NCBI GenBank assembly: GCA_040752115.1 | Contig: JBFMFB010000009.1 | Span: forward strand, 9,939-73,938 | Source of the DNA: JBFMFB01 sp040752115 | GTDB lineage: Bacteria; Pseudomonadota; Gammaproteobacteria; Burkholderiales; Sulfuricellaceae | Length of the DNA: 64,000 nt | Direction: 5' to 3' | Shown: positions 62,470-64,000 of the stretch, piece after piece | Layout of the letters: each line of letters opens with the position of its first letter | How positions within the stretch are numbered: the stretch's first letter is position 1 | Notes under the pieces: generated by a model | The model's input: the letters and a program-made list of their open reading frames with translations, nothing else | Databases searched by the model: none | Told to the model about the DNA's origin: nothing | Program-made: the position numbers and the translations under genes

Positions 62470-62964
62470 ATGACGCAACCCATCCAGGAAAGCGCTGCCG
62501 GCGCCGCCGCGGCCGGCAACGAATATCTGACCTTCACCCTGGGCAAGGAGGAATACGGCATCGACATCCTCAAGGTGCAGGAAATCAGGGGCTACGACGC
62601 CGTTACCACCATCGCCAACGCCCCCGAATTCATCAAGGGCGTGATCAACCTGCGCGGCACCATCGTGCCGATCGTGGACATGCGCATCAAATTCCACCTC
62701 GGTAGCGTCAACTACGACCAGTTCACCGTCGTCATCATCCTCAACGTGGCGGACCGCGTGGTGGGCATCGTGGTGGACGGCGTCTCCGACGTGATCGCCC
62801 TGTCCGCCGAACAGATCCGGCCCGCGCCCGAATTCGGCGCCGCGCTCGACACCAAGTACCTCGTCGGGCTCGCCACCGTGGACGAACGCATGATCATCAT
62901 GGTTGACATCGAAAAACTCATGACCAGCCAGGACATGGAACTGATGGACAAGGCAGCCGCATAA
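62470..62964 (+). CDS. cheW: chemotaxis coupling protein CheW
   Basis: Adaptor that links chemoreceptors to the CheA kinase in the array. The 164-residue protein has the CheW fold segments EYLTFTLGKEEYGIDILKVQEI, GVINLRGTIVPIVDMR and VDGVSDVIAL. ATG 62470 is used because AAGGAGGG lies 8 bases upstream. The short Ala/Gly-rich N-terminus before the domain is normal. The MCP gene follows after 33 bases. Confidence 0.95.
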   Translation: MTQPIQESAAGAAAAGNEYLTFTLGKEEYGIDILKVQEIRGYDAVTTIANAPEFIKGVINLRGTIVPIVDMRIKFHLGSVNYDQFTVVIILNVADRVVGIVVDGVSDVIALSAEQIRPAPEFGAALDTKYLVGLATVDERMIIMVDIEKLMTSQDMELMDKAAA

Positions 62965-62997
62965 GAACCGAATCAACGTTTGATCAAGGAGGAAATC

Positions 62998-64000
62998 ATG
63001 GCACTTGCGAACATGAAGATTGGCACGCGTCTCACCCTGGGTTTCGGCATTGTCGGAATGTTGTTGCTGATCATTATCGCGATCAGCCTCACCAACCTCG
63101 CCGCGCTGAACAACGAGATTGATGAAACCGTCAACGACAAATTCCCCAAAGTCGTCAAAGCCGCAAATAGCATCGACATCCACTCCTCGATCGCCATCGC
63201 CGCGCGCAGCGCGCTGATCATGAGCGACAAGCCGGAAAAGATGCAGGAGCAGATCGGCAAGATCGTGGAGGCGCGGGAAAAAAACAACAAGAACTTCGAG
63301 TACCTCGAAAAAACCATCCACAGCGAAGAAGGCAAGGCTGCCTTCAAACGTTTAAAAGAGAACCTGGTCAAGTTCCGGGAAGTCCAGGAGAACTATATCA
63401 AGCTCCTCAACGCCGGCAAGTTTGACGAAGCCAAGCCCTATCTCATCAAGGATTTCCGCGAAGCGCAGCACGCCGTGCATGACGCCGCCGCCAAGCTGAT
63501 CGAATACCAGACCCGGCTTATGGAGGAAATCGGCAAACACGCGGCCGACCGCGCCAAAACCGCCCAGACCCTGGTCATCACCCTGGGCCTGATCGCCATC
63601 GCCATGGCCGTTGTCGTCAGCTTCCTCATCATCCGCGGCCTCTTGAAACAGCTCGGCGGCGAACCTGACTACGCCGCCGAAGTGGCGCGCAAGGTGGCAT
63701 CCGGCGACCTGTCCTCGAAGATCGCGGTGAAGGAAGGCGACACCTCCAGCCTGCTGGCCGCCATGAAATCCATGCAGGAAATGCTCGCCAGGATCGTCAC
63801 CGACATCAAGGAAGCGGTGGACTCCGTCAACACCGCCTCCAAGGAAATCGCCAGCGGCAACGCCGACCTCTCCCAGCGCACCGAAGCGCAGGCTTCCAGC
63901 CTCGAGGAAACCGCCTCCAGCATGGAAGAACTCACCTCCACTGTCAAGCAGAACGCCGAAAACGCCAAGCAGGCCAACCAGCTTGCAGTTAGCGCTTCCG
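62998..64000 (+). CDS. methyl-accepting chemotaxis protein (3' end outside window)
   Basis: Only the first 334 codons lie in the window. A first helix (about 10-32), a four-helix-bundle-like periplasmic domain (35-185), a second helix (about 190-215), a HAMP domain and the beginning of the signalling domain (NADLSQRTEAQASSLEETAS) are visible. This layout is the Tar/Tsr-like class common in betaproteobacteria. GGAGG precedes the ATG. CheR, CheB or CheA genes are expected beyond the right edge. Confidence 0.93.
   Translation, partial: MALANMKIGTRLTLGFGIVGMLLLIIIAISLTNLAALNNEIDETVNDKFPKVVKAANSIDIHSSIAIAARSALIMSDKPEKMQEQIGKIVEAREKNNKNFEYLEKTIHSEEGKAAFKRLKENLVKFREVQENYIKLLNAGKFDEAKPYLIKDFREAQHAVHDAAAKLIEYQTRLMEEIGKHAADRAKTAQTLVITLGLIAIAMAVVVSFLIIRGLLKQLGGEPDYAAEVARKVASGDLSSKIAVKEGDTSSLLAAMKSMQEMLARIVTDIKEAVDSVNTASKEIASGNADLSQRTEAQASSLEETASSMEELTSTVKQNAENAKQANQLAVSAS

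Overview
The window is about 64 kb of GC-rich bacterial chromosome with tightly packed genes. Gene content (Complex I operon followed by a NUDIX gene, HemN, WaaF, AlgC, ClpB with a sigma-32 promoter, FNR-type operator, CheW/CheY/MCP genes) fits a motile, facultatively anaerobic betaproteobacterium, perhaps of the Nitrosomonadales (Sulfuricella/Gallionella relatives). That placement is inferred from gene style and was not tested by a search.

Layout: 1-11807 is nuoE-N (nuoA-D lie upstream, outside the window), followed by a NUDIX hydrolase, a lipoprotein and a DUF4202 gene. 13741-18377 is an ABC exporter (ATPase, double-FtsX permease, HlyD-type adaptor). 19426-22857 is a four-gene stressosome-like switch: diguanylate cyclase, an RsbT-RsbX fusion, RsbR, and an RsbS that lacks its phospho-serine. 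23814-26679 and 29991-32668 are two paralogous operons, each encoding an eight-heme c-type cytochrome, a multi-His cytochrome b and a membrane-anchored triheme cytochrome. The first has a perfect FNR box. Between them lie a divergent signal peptidase-like protein with Arg at the catalytic Lys position and a six-bladed NHL propeller protein. 33397-34191 is a lone integron-type gene cassette with an attC-like site whose R'' box contains the gene's stop codon. 34673-40235 (minus strand) holds algC, a chemoreceptor and a Ser/Thr kinase-HDOD-GAF fusion. 40423-50215 holds hemN, fliW, a PilZ-like protein, waaF, a hydrolase, nadC, a P3-type ATPase and a DedA protein. clpB, a DUF4143 ATPase and an arginase-family gene follow. 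The window closes with a multi-PAS NarL-type two-component system and a chemotaxis cluster that runs off the right end.

The intergenic DNA is rich in small mobile elements. One family, built from CACGAAT-type words in inverted arms, has four copies. Three of them have distinct 5-bp target duplications, one sits inside an older relative, and another is itself interrupted by a second element at TTAA. The strongest candidate for an undescribed system is the duplicated octaheme/cytochrome b/triheme module, which looks like a quinol-linked periplasmic electron-transfer complex. The integron cassette, the stressosome variant and the MITE family are next.
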